Positions 10,943 through 20,073 of a stretch of DNA of 64,000 bases are shown one piece after another. The translations under genes and the position numbers were made by a program. The stretch lies in contig NZ_JNYQ01000001.1 of the NCBI RefSeq assembly GCF_000717245.1, positions 1,178,001 through 1,242,000 on the forward strand, given 5' to 3'. Source of the stretch: Kitasatospora papulosa (GTDB taxonomy: Bacteria; Actinomycetota; Actinomycetes; Streptomycetales; Streptomycetaceae). The notes beneath the pieces were generated by a model, which ran no database searches, was not told where the DNA came from, and saw nothing but the letters and a program-made list of their open reading frames with translations. Every line of letters begins with the position of its first letter. The first letter of the stretch is position 1.

Positions 10943-12360
10943 CGCTCCCCACGGAGACTGCCCACCCTGAGCTCGAGGGCCTGGGCACGTACGAGTTCGG
11001 CTGGGCCGACTCCGACGCGGCAGGCGCGGCGGCGAAGCGCGGCCTGTCCGAAGCTGTCGTCCGCGACATCTCGGAGAAGAAGAACGAGCCGGAGTGGATG
11101 CTCAAGCTCCGGCTCAAGGGCCTGAAGCTGTTCGACAAGAAGCCGATGCCGAACTGGGGCTCGGACCTGTCGGGGATCGACTTCGACAACATCAAGTACT
11201 TCGTCCGGTCGACGGAGAAGCAGGCGGAGTCCTGGGAGGACCTGCCCGAGGACATCAAGAACACGTACGACAAGCTCGGCATCCCCGAGGCGGAGAAGCA
11301 GCGCCTCGTCGCCGGTGTCGCCGCGCAGTACGAGTCCGAGGTGGTCTACCACCAGATCAACGAGGAGCTCGAGTCGCAGGGTGTCATCTTCATGGACACC
11401 GACACCGCGCTCAAGGAGCACCCGGAGCTCTTCAAGGAGTACTTCGGCACCGTCATCCCCGTCGGTGACAACAAGTTCGCCTCGCTGAACTCCGCCGTGT
11501 GGTCCGGCGGCTCCTTCATCTACGTGCCGAAGGGCGTGCACGTCGAGATCCCGCTCCAGGCCTACTTCCGTATCAACACGGAGAACATGGGCCAGTTCGA
11601 GCGGACGCTGATCATCGTCGACGAGGACGCCTACGTCCACTACGTCGAGGGCTGCACCGCGCCGATCTACTCCTCGGACTCGCTGCACTCCGCGGTCGTC
11701 GAGATCATCGTGAAGAAGGGCGGCCGCTGCCGCTACACGACCATCCAGAACTGGTCGAACAACGTCTACAACCTGGTCACCAAGCGCGCCGTGGCGTACG
11801 AGGGCGCGACCATGGAGTGGGTCGACGGCAACATCGGCTCCAAGGTCACCATGAAGTACCCGGCCGTCTACCTCATGGGCGAGCACGCCAAGGGCGAGAC
11901 CCTGTCCATCGCCTTCGCGGGCGAGGGCCAGCACCAGGACGCCGGCGCCAAGATGGTCCACATGGCACCGAACACCTCCTCCAACATCGTCTCCAAGTCG
12001 GTGGCGCGAGGCGGTGGCCGCACCTCCTACCGCGGTCTCATCGAGATCGGCGAGGGTGCGCCCGGCGCCAAGTCCAACGTGCTGTGCGACGCGCTGCTCG
12101 TGGACACCATCTCCCGCTCCGACACCTACCCCTACGTGGACGTCCGCGAGGACGACGTGTCGATGGGCCACGAGGCGACCGTCTCCAAGGTCTCCGAGGA
12201 CCAGCTCTTCTACCTGATGAGCCGCGGCATGACGGAGTTCGAGGCCATGGCGATGATCGTGCGCGGCTTCGTCGAGCCGATCGCCAAGGAGCTGCCGATG
12301 GAGTACGCGCTCGAGCTCAACCGGCTGATCGAGCTGCAGATGGAGGGCTCGGTCGGCTAG
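10939..12360 (+). CDS. sufB: Fe-S cluster assembly scaffold SufB
   Basis: The core subunit of the SufBCD scaffold, on which sulfur and iron are assembled before transfer to apo-proteins. It is 473 residues, the usual length. Recognisable blocks include [19 protein letters not shown], the beta-helix repeats around HYVEGCTAP, and [14 protein letters not shown], which holds the cysteine expected to accept sulfur. The start overlaps the sufR stop by four bases. It works with SufD and SufC encoded downstream. Confidence 0.97.
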   Translation: MTLPTETAHPELEGLGTYEFGWADSDAAGAAAKRGLSEAVVRDISEKKNEPEWMLKLRLKGLKLFDKKPMPNWGSDLSGIDFDNIKYFVRSTEKQAESWEDLPEDIKNTYDKLGIPEAEKQRLVAGVAAQYESEVVYHQINEELESQGVIFMDTDTALKEHPELFKEYFGTVIPVGDNKFASLNSAVWSGGSFIYVPKGVHVEIPLQAYFRINTENMGQFERTLIIVDEDAYVHYVEGCTAPIYSSDSLHSAVVEIIVKKGGRCRYTTIQNWSNNVYNLVTKRAVAYEGATMEWVDGNIGSKVTMKYPAVYLMGEHAKGETLSIAFAGEGQHQDAGAKMVHMAPNTSSNIVSKSVARGGGRTSYRGLIEIGEGAPGAKSNVLCDALLVDTISRSDTYPYVDVREDDVSMGHEATVSKVSEDQLFYLMSRGMTEFEAMAMIVRGFVEPIAKELPMEYALELNRLIELQMEGSVG

Positions 12361-12427
12361 TACGGCGCCGCCGTCCGCCGATCGTCCCCGAGAGTTCTTG
12401 ACTGAGAAAGCGAGCACTACGACAGCC

Positions 12428-13609
12428 ATGGCTGAGGCTCAGAACATCCCTGCGGGCTCCACCACCGCCGGGTCCATCGCGGTGGCGGCAGAGTCCACCG
12501 TCGCCACGCGCATGAGCGCGCCCCCGTCCTTCGACGTCGCGGACTTCCCGGTCCCGCACGGCCGCGAGGAGGAGTGGCGGTTCACGCCGCTGGAGCGACT
12601 GCGCGGCCTGCACGACGGCACCGCCGTCGCCACCGGTGACGGTGTCAAGGTCGTCGTCGAGGCGCCCTCGGGCGTCACCGTCGAGACCGTGGGCCGCGAC
12701 GACGCGCGGCTCGGCAAGGCGGGCACCCCGGTGGACCGGGTCGCCGCCCAGGCGTACTCGTCCTTCCAGCACGCCTCGGTCGTCACGGTCGCCAAGGAGG
12801 CCGTGCTCAGCGAGCCGGTCCGGATCACCGTGCACGGCGAGGGCGGTGTGGCCTACGGCCACCAGGTCGTCGAGCTGGGTGCCTTCGCCGAGGCCGTCGT
12901 CGTCATCGACCACACCGGTGACGCCGTGCTCGCGGCCAACGTCGACTACGTCCTGGGCGACGGTGCCAAGCTCACCGTCGTCTCCGTCCAGGACTGGGAC
13001 GACACGGCCGTCCACGTCGGCCAGCACAACGCGCTGGTCGGCCGCGACGCCTCGTTCAAGTCGATCGTGGTGACCTTTGGCGGGGACCTCGTCCGTCTCC
13101 ACCCGCGGGTCGCCTACGCCGCCCCCGGCGGGGAGGCCGAGCTCTTCGGCCTCTACTTCACCGACAAGGGCCAGCACCAGGAGCACCGCCTCCTGGTCGA
13201 CCACAACACGCCGCACTGCAAGTCCAACGCGGTGTACAAGGGCGCGCTCCAGGGCGACGACGCCCACGCCGTGTGGATCGGTGACGTGCTCATCCAGGCC
13301 GCCGCCGAGGGGACCGACACCTACGAGATGAACCGGAACCTGGTTCTGACCGACGGTGCCCGGGTCGACTCCGTACCGAACCTGGAGATCGAGACCGGCG
13401 AGATCGTCGGTGCCGGCCACGCCTCGGCGACCGGCCGCTTCGACGACGAGCAGCTGTTCTACCTGCAGTCCCGCGGCATCCCGGCCGAGGAGGCCCGCCG
13501 GCTCGTCGTGCGCGGCTTCTTCGCCGAGCTGGTCCAGCAGATCGGCCTTCCGGACGTCGAGGCCCGGCTCCTCGACAAGATCGAGGCCGAGCTGAAGGCG
13601 TCGGTCTGA
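12428..13609 (+). CDS. sufD: Fe-S cluster assembly protein SufD
   Basis: A paralogue of SufB and partner in the SufBC2D scaffold, implicated in iron entry. The protein has 393 residues, with the N-terminal helical segment REEEWRFTPLERLRGL and the beta-helix core ending in the SufB/D motif FYLQSRGIPAEEARRLVVRGF. The ATG at 12428 (MAEAQNIP) is the best start. A TTG at 12398 with GAGAG upstream is a possible alternative that would add ten residues. It lies 67 bases after sufB, and its stop is followed after one base by the Rieske-type gene. Confidence 0.94.
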   Translation: MAEAQNIPAGSTTAGSIAVAAESTVATRMSAPPSFDVADFPVPHGREEEWRFTPLERLRGLHDGTAVATGDGVKVVVEAPSGVTVETVGRDDARLGKAGTPVDRVAAQAYSSFQHASVVTVAKEAVLSEPVRITVHGEGGVAYGHQVVELGAFAEAVVVIDHTGDAVLAANVDYVLGDGAKLTVVSVQDWDDTAVHVGQHNALVGRDASFKSIVVTFGGDLVRLHPRVAYAAPGGEAELFGLYFTDKGQHQEHRLLVDHNTPHCKSNAVYKGALQGDDAHAVWIGDVLIQAAAEGTDTYEMNRNLVLTDGARVDSVPNLEIETGEIVGAGHASATGRFDDEQLFYLQSRGIPAEEARRLVVRGFFAELVQQIGLPDVEARLLDKIEAELKASV

Positions 13610-13610
13610 G

Positions 13611-13928
13611 ATGGCCTTCGTCAAAGCCTGTGCGCTGAGCGAGCTGGAGGACGACACCCCGAAGCGGGTGGAGCTCGACGGCACGCCGGTCTCCGTCGTC
13701 CGCACCGAGGGCGAGGTGTTCGCGATCAACGACATCTGCTCGCACGCGAACGTCTCGCTCTCGGAGGGCGAGGTGGAGGACTGCGCGATCGAGTGCTGGC
13801 TGCACGGATCGAGCTTCGACCTCCGCACCGGCAAGCCGTCCGGTCTTCCCGCGACGCGCCCCGTCCCCGTATACCCCGTAAAGATCGAAGGGGACGATGT
13901 GCTCGTCTCCGTCACCCAGGAGTCCTGA
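13611..13928 (+). CDS. Rieske-type [2Fe-2S] ferredoxin of the suf operon
   Basis: A 105-residue soluble Rieske domain. The cluster ligands are clear: C43-x-H45 in DICSHANV and C62-x2-H65 in ECWLHGSSFD. It resembles the small subunit of non-haem dioxygenase and nitrite reductase systems. Its place between sufD and sufC is a fixed feature of actinobacterial suf operons, where it may supply electrons or act as an early cluster acceptor. That role is inference. One base separates it from sufD, and sufC follows after 7 bases. Confidence 0.94.
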   Translation: MAFVKACALSELEDDTPKRVELDGTPVSVVRTEGEVFAINDICSHANVSLSEGEVEDCAIECWLHGSSFDLRTGKPSGLPATRPVPVYPVKIEGDDVLVSVTQES

Positions 13929-13935
13929 GTCACCC

Positions 13936-14700
13936 ATGGCAACGCTTGAAATCCGCGACCTGCACGTCTCCGTCGAGGCCGACAACGCCACGAAGGAGAT
14001 CCTCAAGGGCGTCGACCTGACCGTGAAGCAGGGCGAGACGCACGCCATCATGGGCCCGAACGGGTCCGGCAAGTCCACCCTCGCCTACTCGCTCGCGGGT
14101 CACCCCAAGTACACGATCACGAGCGGCACGGTGACCCTGGACGGCGAGGACGTCCTGGAGATGTCCGTCGACGAGCGGGCCCGCGCCGGCCTGTTCCTCG
14201 CCATGCAGTACCCGGTCGAGATCCCCGGTGTCTCGGTCTCCAACTTCCTGCGCACCTCCGCCACCGCCGTCCGTGGCGAGGCCCCCAAGCTGCGTACGTG
14301 GGTCAAGGAGGTCAAGGAGACGATGGCCGAGCTCCAGATGGACCCCTCCTTCGCCGAGCGCAACGTCAACGAGGGCTTCTCCGGCGGTGAGAAGAAGCGC
14401 CACGAGATCCTCCAGCTGGAGCTCCTCAAGCCGAAGGTCGCGATCCTCGACGAGACCGACTCCGGCCTGGACGTCGACGCCCTGCGCGTCGTCTCCGAGG
14501 GCGTCAACCGGGTCCGTGAGGGCGGCGAGGTCGGCACCCTGCTGATCACCCACTACACGCGGATCCTCCGCTACATCAAGCCCGACTTCGTGCACGTCTT
14601 CGCCAACGGCCGCATCGCCGAGTCCGGCGGTGCCGAGCTGGCCGACAAGCTGGAGAACGAGGGCTACGAGGCATATGTGAAGGGTGGCGCTTCCGCGTGA
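13936..14700 (+). CDS. sufC: Fe-S cluster assembly ATPase SufC
   Basis: The soluble ABC-type ATPase of the SufBC2D scaffold; ATP-driven dimerisation reshapes SufB/SufD. It is 254 residues. Walker A is GPNGSGKST at about residues 40-48, the signature is FSGGEKKRHE, and Walker B with the SufC-specific variant is KVAILDETDSGLD. No transmembrane partner is expected. The stop overlaps the GTG of sufS (GTGA), indicating tight coupling of scaffold and sulfur donor. Confidence 0.97.
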   Translation: MATLEIRDLHVSVEADNATKEILKGVDLTVKQGETHAIMGPNGSGKSTLAYSLAGHPKYTITSGTVTLDGEDVLEMSVDERARAGLFLAMQYPVEIPGVSVSNFLRTSATAVRGEAPKLRTWVKEVKETMAELQMDPSFAERNVNEGFSGGEKKRHEILQLELLKPKVAILDETDSGLDVDALRVVSEGVNRVREGGEVGTLLITHYTRILRYIKPDFVHVFANGRIAESGGAELADKLENEGYEAYVKGGASA

Positions 14701-15965
14701 CTGACGCCCGACAGGGGCTCTCCGGCCTCCTCGACACCGAGGCGATCCGCAAGGACTTCCCGATCCTGGACCGCACGGTCCACGACGGCAAGAAGATCGT
14801 GTACCTGGACAGCGCGGCGACCTCGCAGAAACCGCGCCAGGTGCTCGACGCCCTCAGTGCGTACTACGAGCGGCACAACGCCAACGTCCACCGCGGTGTG
14901 TACACCATCGCGGAGGAGGCCACCGCGCTGTACGAAGGCGCCCGCGACAAGGTCGCCGCCTTCATCAACGCTCCCAGCCGCAACGAGGTGATCTTCACCA
15001 AGAACGCCTCGGAGTCGCTCAACCTCGTCGCGAACATGCTCGGCTGGGCGGACGAGCCCTACCGGGTCGACAGCGACACCGAGATCGTCACCACGGAGAT
15101 GGAGCACCACTCCAACATCGTGCCGTGGCAGCTGCTCTCGCAGCGCACCGGCGCGAAGCTGAAGTGGTTCGGCATCACCGACGACGGCCGCCTCGACCTG
15201 TCCAACATCGACGAGATCATCACGGAGAAGACGAAGATCGTCTCCTTCACCCTGGTCTCCAACATCATGGGCACGGTCAACCCGGTCGAGACGATCGTCC
15301 GCCGCGCCCAGCAGGTCGGTGCGCTGGTCTGCATCGACGCCTCGCAGGCGGCCCCGCACATGGTGCTCGACGTGCAGGCGCTGCAGGCCGACTTCGTGGC
15401 CTTCACCGGTCACAAGATGGTCGGCCCGACGGGCATCGGCGTGCTCTGGGGACGGCAGGAGCTCCTGGAGGACCTGCCGCCCTTCCTCGGCGGCGGCGAG
15501 ATGATCGAGACCGTGTCGATGCACTCGTCGACGTACGCGCCGGCTCCGCACAAGTTCGAGGCGGGAACGCCCCCGATCGCGCAGGCCGTCGGCCTCGGCG
15601 CGGCCGTGGACTACCTCTCGGCCATCGGTATGGAGAACATCCACCGCCACGAGCAGGCCATCACCGAGTACGCGGTGCGCCGGCTCCTGGAGGTCCCGGA
15701 CCTCAGGATCATCGGTCCGGCGACGGCCGAGGACCGCGGGGCGACGATCTCCTTCACGCTCGGCGACATCCACCCCCACGACGTGGGGCAGGTGCTCGAC
15801 GAGCAGGGCATCGCCGTCCGGGTCGGACACCACTGCGCACGGCCGGTCTGCCTGCGGTACGGAATTCCTGCGACGACGCGAGCGTCGTTCTATCTGTACT
15901 CCACGCCGGCCGAGGTCGACGCCCTGGTGGACGGGCTGGAGCACGTGCGGAACTTTTTCGGTTAG
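14697..15965 (+). CDS. sufS: Cysteine desulfurase SufS
   Basis: A PLP enzyme of 422 residues that takes sulfur from cysteine and passes it as persulfide to SufU. The PLP lysine is in TGHKMVGPTG at about K240, and the catalytic cysteine is in VGHHCARPVC at about C380, in the short loop typical of group II (SufS) enzymes. EMEHHSNIVPW is also characteristic. The GTG start at 14697 overlaps the sufC stop. SufU follows after 18 bases and is the expected sulfur acceptor. Confidence 0.97.
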   Translation: MTDARQGLSGLLDTEAIRKDFPILDRTVHDGKKIVYLDSAATSQKPRQVLDALSAYYERHNANVHRGVYTIAEEATALYEGARDKVAAFINAPSRNEVIFTKNASESLNLVANMLGWADEPYRVDSDTEIVTTEMEHHSNIVPWQLLSQRTGAKLKWFGITDDGRLDLSNIDEIITEKTKIVSFTLVSNIMGTVNPVETIVRRAQQVGALVCIDASQAAPHMVLDVQALQADFVAFTGHKMVGPTGIGVLWGRQELLEDLPPFLGGGEMIETVSMHSSTYAPAPHKFEAGTPPIAQAVGLGAAVDYLSAIGMENIHRHEQAITEYAVRRLLEVPDLRIIGPATAEDRGATISFTLGDIHPHDVGQVLDEQGIAVRVGHHCARPVCLRYGIPATTRASFYLYSTPAEVDALVDGLEHVRNFFG

Positions 15966-15983
15966 ACGGCAGAGGGTTGACTG

Positions 15984-16439
15984 GTGAAGCTTGATTCCAT
16001 GTACCAGGAAGTGATCCTGGACCACTACAAGCACCCCCACGGGCGTGGCCTGCGGGACGGCGACGCCGAGGTGCACCACGTCAACCCGACGTGCGGCGAC
16101 GAGATCACGCTCCGCGTGAAGTACGACGGAGAGACCGTCGCCGACGTCAGTTACGAGGGTCAGGGCTGCTCCATCAGCCAGGCCAGCGCCTCCGTGCTCA
16201 ACGAGCTGCTGGTGGGCAAGGAGCTCGGCGAGGCGCAGAGGATCCAGGAGACCTTCCTGGAACTGATGCAGTCCAAGGGTCAGCTGGAGCCGGACGACGC
16301 GATGGAGGAGGTGCTGGAGGACGCGGTCGCGTTCGCCGGTGTCTCCAAGTACCCGGCCCGGGTCAAGTGCGCGCTGCTGAGCTGGATGGCGTGGAAGGAC
16401 GCGACGGCGCAGGCGCTGTCCGAAGGGAAGACCGCATGA
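15984..16439 (+). CDS. sufU: SufU-type zinc-dependent sulfurtransferase
   Basis: Accepts sulfur from SufS and hands it to the SufB scaffold in Gram-positive SUF systems. The protein has 151 residues, starts with GTG, and shows the zinc-site residues C37 and D39 in NPTCGD, C62 in GQGCSIS and C129 in RVKCALL. The insertion between the second and third cysteines separates SufU from IscU scaffolds. Its stop overlaps the start of the MIP18-family gene (ATGA). Confidence 0.95.
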   Translation: MKLDSMYQEVILDHYKHPHGRGLRDGDAEVHHVNPTCGDEITLRVKYDGETVADVSYEGQGCSISQASASVLNELLVGKELGEAQRIQETFLELMQSKGQLEPDDAMEEVLEDAVAFAGVSKYPARVKCALLSWMAWKDATAQALSEGKTA

Positions 16440-16774
16440 GCGAGAACGAGACTCTCACGACCAAGCCGGCCTCCGAGGAGGAGGTCCGCGAGGCGCTGTA
16501 CGACGTGGTCGACCCCGAGCTGGGGATCGACGTCGTCAACCTGGGCCTGATCTACGGCATCCACATCGACGACGCCAACATCGCCACCCTCGACATGACG
16601 CTGACGTCCGCGGCCTGCCCGCTGACCGACGTCATCGAGGACCAGGCGAAGTCCGCGACCGACGGCATCGTCAACGAGCTGCGGATCAACTGGGTCTGGA
16701 TGCCGCCGTGGGGCCCGGACAAGATCACCGACGACGGCCGTGAGCAGCTCCGCGCGCTCGGCTTCAACGTCTGA
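16436..16774 (+). CDS. sufT: MIP18/DUF59-family Fe-S maturation factor (SufT-like)
   Basis: A 112-residue protein of the MIP18 (DUF59) family, which helps to mature Fe-S proteins. The family pattern is clear: DVVDPELGIDVVNLGLIYGI in the N-terminal half, then MTLTSAACPLTD with the conserved cysteine, and VWMPPWGPDKIT near the end. It ends the suf operon and overlaps sufU by four bases. A long perfect hairpin follows. The gene symbol follows common usage for the last suf gene in Gram-positive bacteria. Confidence 0.9.
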   Translation: MSENETLTTKPASEEEVREALYDVVDPELGIDVVNLGLIYGIHIDDANIATLDMTLTSAACPLTDVIEDQAKSATDGIVNELRINWVWMPPWGPDKITDDGREQLRALGFNV

Positions 16775-16795
16775 TCGACCTCCCGCTCCACCCGT

Positions 16796-16842
16796 GCGAA
16801 CGGCCGTGGCCGCCAGTCCTCCTGGCGGCCACGGCCGTTCGC
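16796..16842 (+). terminator. Strong hairpin terminator of the suf operon
   Basis: A perfect 21-bp inverted repeat (16796-16816 paired with 16822-16842) with a 5-base TCCTC loop begins 22 bases after the last suf stop. No T-tract follows. It is among the longest stems in the window. Confidence 0.92.
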
Positions 16843-16986
16843 CGTTCCGCACGCGTCCGGGGCACGGAGGCCGCGCGCCCTCACGGGCGTCCCGTGCTGT
16901 TCGTCCGCCGTACCCGTGCCGTGCCCCCGCCGTTGGCGCCGGGGACGGAGCCTGCTCCTCGACACCACGCCGACGAGAGGCACGCC

Positions 16987-18381
16987 GTGCTGCACCAGCT
17001 TCCGCTCCAGAACCGCAGGGCGGCCTTCGCCGCCGCCGGGATCCTCGTACTGGCCGCGCCGGTCGGCAACGTTCCCGCGCACGCCGCGGGTTACGGGACC
17101 CCGACGATCGCCCTGTCGGCGTCCTACCTGTCCGGCGCGGTCGGTGCCACGGGAGACCCGACGGCCGCCGTGACCGTCGCGCAGAGCGGCGCCGACGTCT
17201 CGGCGCTCACCGTGACCGCCTCCGCCAGCTCCAGGTCCTCGGTGGCCGCGGTCTCCGACGTGACCGTCACCGGCACCGGTGCCACCCGGCAGGTCTCCGT
17301 CGGTGCCCACGCCCGTGGGTACACCGACCTCACCCTGAAGGTCACCGGGCTCGGCGGGAAGACCGCGACCACGGTGCTGCACTACGCCGCGTCGGCCGCC
17401 GTGCAGAACTCGTCCGGCACCCGCTGGGCGACCGGCTCGTCGGACGCCTCGGCGGCCGTCGACGTAGGCGGCGGGTACGCGGTGGTGGCGGACGACGAGT
17501 CCAACACCCTGCGCCTCTACGACCTCTCGGTCTCCGGCGCCCCCGTGCGGACCTGGGACGTCGCCTCGAAGCTCGGGGTGAGCAAGGAGATCGACATCGA
17601 GGGGGCCGCACGGGTGGGGAACACCGTCTACTGGACGGGATCGCTCGGCAACAACAAGGACGGCGAGTACAAGTCCGCCCGCAACACCGTCTTCGCCACG
17701 ACCGTGACCGGCTCCGGCGCCGCCACCCAGCTGACGGTCGGCGGCTCGTACCAGAGGCTCCGCGACGACCTGGTCGCCTGGGACGAGGCGAACGGGGACC
17801 GGTTCGGCTTCGCCGCGGGCACCGAGGACGGCCAGGCGCCCAAGCAGATCGACGGATTCAACGTCGAGGGACTGGAGTTCGCGCCCGGCTCGACGACCAC
17901 CGCGTACGTCGGCTTCCGCGCGCCCCTGGTTCCGCCGAAGGCCGGCGGCAAGGCGCTCCTGGTGCCCGTGACCAACTTCGACAAGGTCGCCGGCAGCGGG
18001 GCGAAGGCCGTGTTCGGTACGCCGGTCCAGCTGGACCTCGGCGGGCTGACCATCCGTGACATCCGGAAGAACGCCGCCGACCAGTACCTGATCGTGGCCG
18101 GGTCCTGGGCGGCCGACGACAACTCCGACCCCTACGCCCTCTACCGCTGGGACGGCGTCGCCGGACACGCGCCGGTGAAGGTCACCGAGCTGCCCACCAC
18201 CGACCCGGGCGGCTGGGAGGCCGTCGTCTCGGTGCCGGACCTGACGGCCGCCGGGGCCCGTGCCCAGGTGATCACCGACGCCGGGGCGGCCGATCTCTAC
18301 GGTGACGGCACCGAGGCGAAGGACCTCGGCCACGCCGAGTGGAAGAAGTCCCGCGCCACCTGGTTCACCGTGGGCGGCTGA
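16987..18381 (+). CDS. Secreted protein with Ig-like N-terminal part and DUF3616-like C-terminal part
   Basis: A 464-residue exported protein of unknown function. The GTG at 16987 is preceded by GAGAGG at about 7 bases and gives a signal peptide (NRRAAFAAAGILVLAAPVG, cleavage near AHA-AG at about residue 27). Residues of about 30-135 look like a bacterial Ig-like beta domain rich in Thr, Ala and Val. The C-terminal 300 residues, with DIEGAARVGNTVYWTGSLG and an EGLEFAPG motif, look to me like DUF3616-type beta-rich proteins. That family call is from memory and moderate. An upstream in-frame ATG would add a non-coding-looking segment. It stands alone after the suf terminator. Confidence 0.75.
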   Translation: MLHQLPLQNRRAAFAAAGILVLAAPVGNVPAHAAGYGTPTIALSASYLSGAVGATGDPTAAVTVAQSGADVSALTVTASASSRSSVAAVSDVTVTGTGATRQVSVGAHARGYTDLTLKVTGLGGKTATTVLHYAASAAVQNSSGTRWATGSSDASAAVDVGGGYAVVADDESNTLRLYDLSVSGAPVRTWDVASKLGVSKEIDIEGAARVGNTVYWTGSLGNNKDGEYKSARNTVFATTVTGSGAATQLTVGGSYQRLRDDLVAWDEANGDRFGFAAGTEDGQAPKQIDGFNVEGLEFAPGSTTTAYVGFRAPLVPPKAGGKALLVPVTNFDKVAGSGAKAVFGTPVQLDLGGLTIRDIRKNAADQYLIVAGSWAADDNSDPYALYRWDGVAGHAPVKVTELPTTDPGGWEAVVSVPDLTAAGARAQVITDAGAADLYGDGTEAKDLGHAEWKKSRATWFTVGG

Positions 18382-18411
18382 CCCGCTCCGCCCCGCGGCA
18401 CCGGGGGCGGG

Positions 18412-19578
18412 TCACCACTGAGGTGTCCCGCCTCCGTACGGCGGGGGGACGGGCCCCTGGTGGGGGAAGCCCTGCGGCGGTACGCCCGCGGCCTCGGCCA
18501 GCACCGGGCCGAGGTTCTCCGTGCGGATCCGCCGGTCGACGTAGAGCAGACCGGTCACCAGCTGCGGGAACGTCGTGGAGATGATCTGGCTCACCGTCAT
18601 CCCCAGCAGGGTCGCGACCAGGTAGCCGCTCATCGCCACCACCACTGCCGCGGTGCTCGGGTCCTCGTCCAGCGACGCGGTCCCGAGCATCCCGGGGAAC
18701 AGGCCGAGGAACGAGAACGGGATCTGCACGATGTACCCGGCGACGGCCGCCATCAGCCCGGCCAGCAGGGTGATGCCGAAGATCCGCCACCAGTCGCCCT
18801 TCACCAGCTGGGCGGACCGGCGCAGCGCGGCGACGGGACCCTGGCCCTCGAAGACCACGGCCGCCGGAGCCAGACAGACCTTTATCCAGAGCCAGACCGC
18901 CAGCGGCCCGGTCGCCAGGGCGCCGACGACGCCCAGCGACAGGGCGACGGCCGCGCCCCTGTCCCCGTCCATGGTGAGCAGACCGACGACCAGCCCGAAG
19001 AACGCGACCATGACGAGCAGGACGGGCACGATCGCCACGAGCGACGTGAGGATCACCGCGCCGATCACGGGGAAGACGCGGGCCCACGCCCTGCGCCACA
19101 CCGTCGAGAACGCGACCGGCCTGCCCAGGACGGCCTCCTGCAGCACCGCCGGGACCGCCGCGTACATCAGGCCGGAGACGACGGAGATGGTGACGATGCC
19201 CAGCAGCCCGAGGACGATGCCCGCGGTCACGAGCGGAACGACGTCCGTGGACGACGCCGTCTCGTCGTGGTCGAGGGCCACCACCCGGTCCAGATGGTCG
19301 GAGACGGCGGAGTAGGCGACGGCCACCGCCGCGCCCATCAGCAGCGTGGCGCCGCCGTAGAGCGCCGCCGCCATGCCGAACAGCTGCTTCCAGTACCTGC
19401 CCATCGTCGAGAACGCTCCGCCCAGGACGTCCCCGAGTCCCAGCGGCGCGAGCGGTATCACCCCCGGCTTCGGCGGCGGCACCCAGCCGCCCCACCCCGG
19501 AGGCCCCCCGAAGGGGTAACCGCCGTACGGCGCGCCCCCGTAGGCGCCCCCGCCCCACCCTGCGTCCTGCGCCACCAC
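18412..19578 (-). CDS. Multi-pass membrane protein with glycine/proline-rich N-terminus
   Basis: A 388-residue protein with about six hydrophobic segments between residues 55 and 350. The N-terminal 40 residues (GGGAYGGAPYGGYPFGGP and PPPKPG) and the last 30 are disordered and rich in Gly, Pro and Tyr. The core carries LGDVLGGAFSTMGRYWKQLFGM and VVFEGQGPVAALRRSAQLVKGDWWRIFG, typical of actinobacterial proteins related to the membrane domain of some glycerophosphodiester phosphodiesterases. The function is unknown. It ends 30 bases from the secreted-protein stop (convergent). The GTG at 19578 is the likely start. Confidence 0.82.
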   Translation of the reverse strand: MVAQDAGWGGGAYGGAPYGGYPFGGPPGWGGWVPPPKPGVIPLAPLGLGDVLGGAFSTMGRYWKQLFGMAAALYGGATLLMGAAVAVAYSAVSDHLDRVVALDHDETASSTDVVPLVTAGIVLGLLGIVTISVVSGLMYAAVPAVLQEAVLGRPVAFSTVWRRAWARVFPVIGAVILTSLVAIVPVLLVMVAFFGLVVGLLTMDGDRGAAVALSLGVVGALATGPLAVWLWIKVCLAPAAVVFEGQGPVAALRRSAQLVKGDWWRIFGITLLAGLMAAVAGYIVQIPFSFLGLFPGMLGTASLDEDPSTAAVVVAMSGYLVATLLGMTVSQIISTTFPQLVTGLLYVDRRIRTENLGPVLAEAAGVPPQGFPHQGPVPPPYGGGTPQW

Positions 19579-19716
19579 TGCTCCGTTTGTTCGTATCGTC
19601 CGGTTGTCATCAGGTCATACCGGTGCGGACACCGTAGCGTCCGGGCGCCGGTGGATCCCGGCCGGTCCGGGCGTTCCGGGGCCGCTGCGGGGGAGCGGGA
19701 GGGGTGCGCGCGATGT

Positions 19717-19752
19717 GTACGGCCGTACGCAACGTTGTGTACGCTTGTACGC
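19717..19752 (+). promoter_or_regulatory. Palindromic operator/promoter region of the SMR-TetR pair
   Basis: Directly before the SMR gene lie a perfect palindrome GTACGGCCGTAC at 19717-19728, an overlapping near-palindrome around AACGTT, and a repeat of GTACGC. TACGCT at 19740-19745 can be a -10 whose start point falls on the A of the ATG at 19753, giving a leaderless transcript. The TetR gene downstream is the obvious candidate ligand. Confidence 0.6.
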
Positions 19753-20073
19753 ATGGGATACGGACTGCTGGCCGCGGCCATCGCGGCGGAGGTGACCGCG
19801 ACGACGGCCATGAAGTACAGCGAGGGCTTCACCCGGCTGTGGCCCTCGCTCGTCACGGTCGTGGGCTACGTGCTGGCGTTCGCGCTGCTCGCCCAGACCC
19901 TGAAGACGCTGTCGATCGGCACCGCCTATGCCATCTGGGCGGGGGTGGGCACCGCGGCCGTCGCCGCCATCGGCGTCCTCTGGATGGGCGAGTCCGCGGG
20001 TCCGGCCAAGCTGGCCGGCATCGCGCTGATCGTGGCCGGGGTCGTGGTCCTCAATCTCGGAGGGGCCCACTGA
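19753..20073 (+). CDS. Small multidrug resistance (SMR/EmrE-type) exporter
   Basis: A 106-residue protein with four hydrophobic helices, which as a dimer exports quaternary ammonium or other cationic compounds using the proton gradient. The membrane-embedded glutamate that couples transport is in AAIAAEVTATTAMKYS at about E13, and the family motif GTAYAIWAGVG lies in the third helix. There is no Shine-Dalgarno sequence, which fits leaderless expression. Its stop overlaps the start of the tetR gene (TGATG), so repressor and exporter form one probably self-regulated unit. Confidence 0.93.
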   Translation: MGYGLLAAAIAAEVTATTAMKYSEGFTRLWPSLVTVVGYVLAFALLAQTLKTLSIGTAYAIWAGVGTAAVAAIGVLWMGESAGPAKLAGIALIVAGVVVLNLGGAH

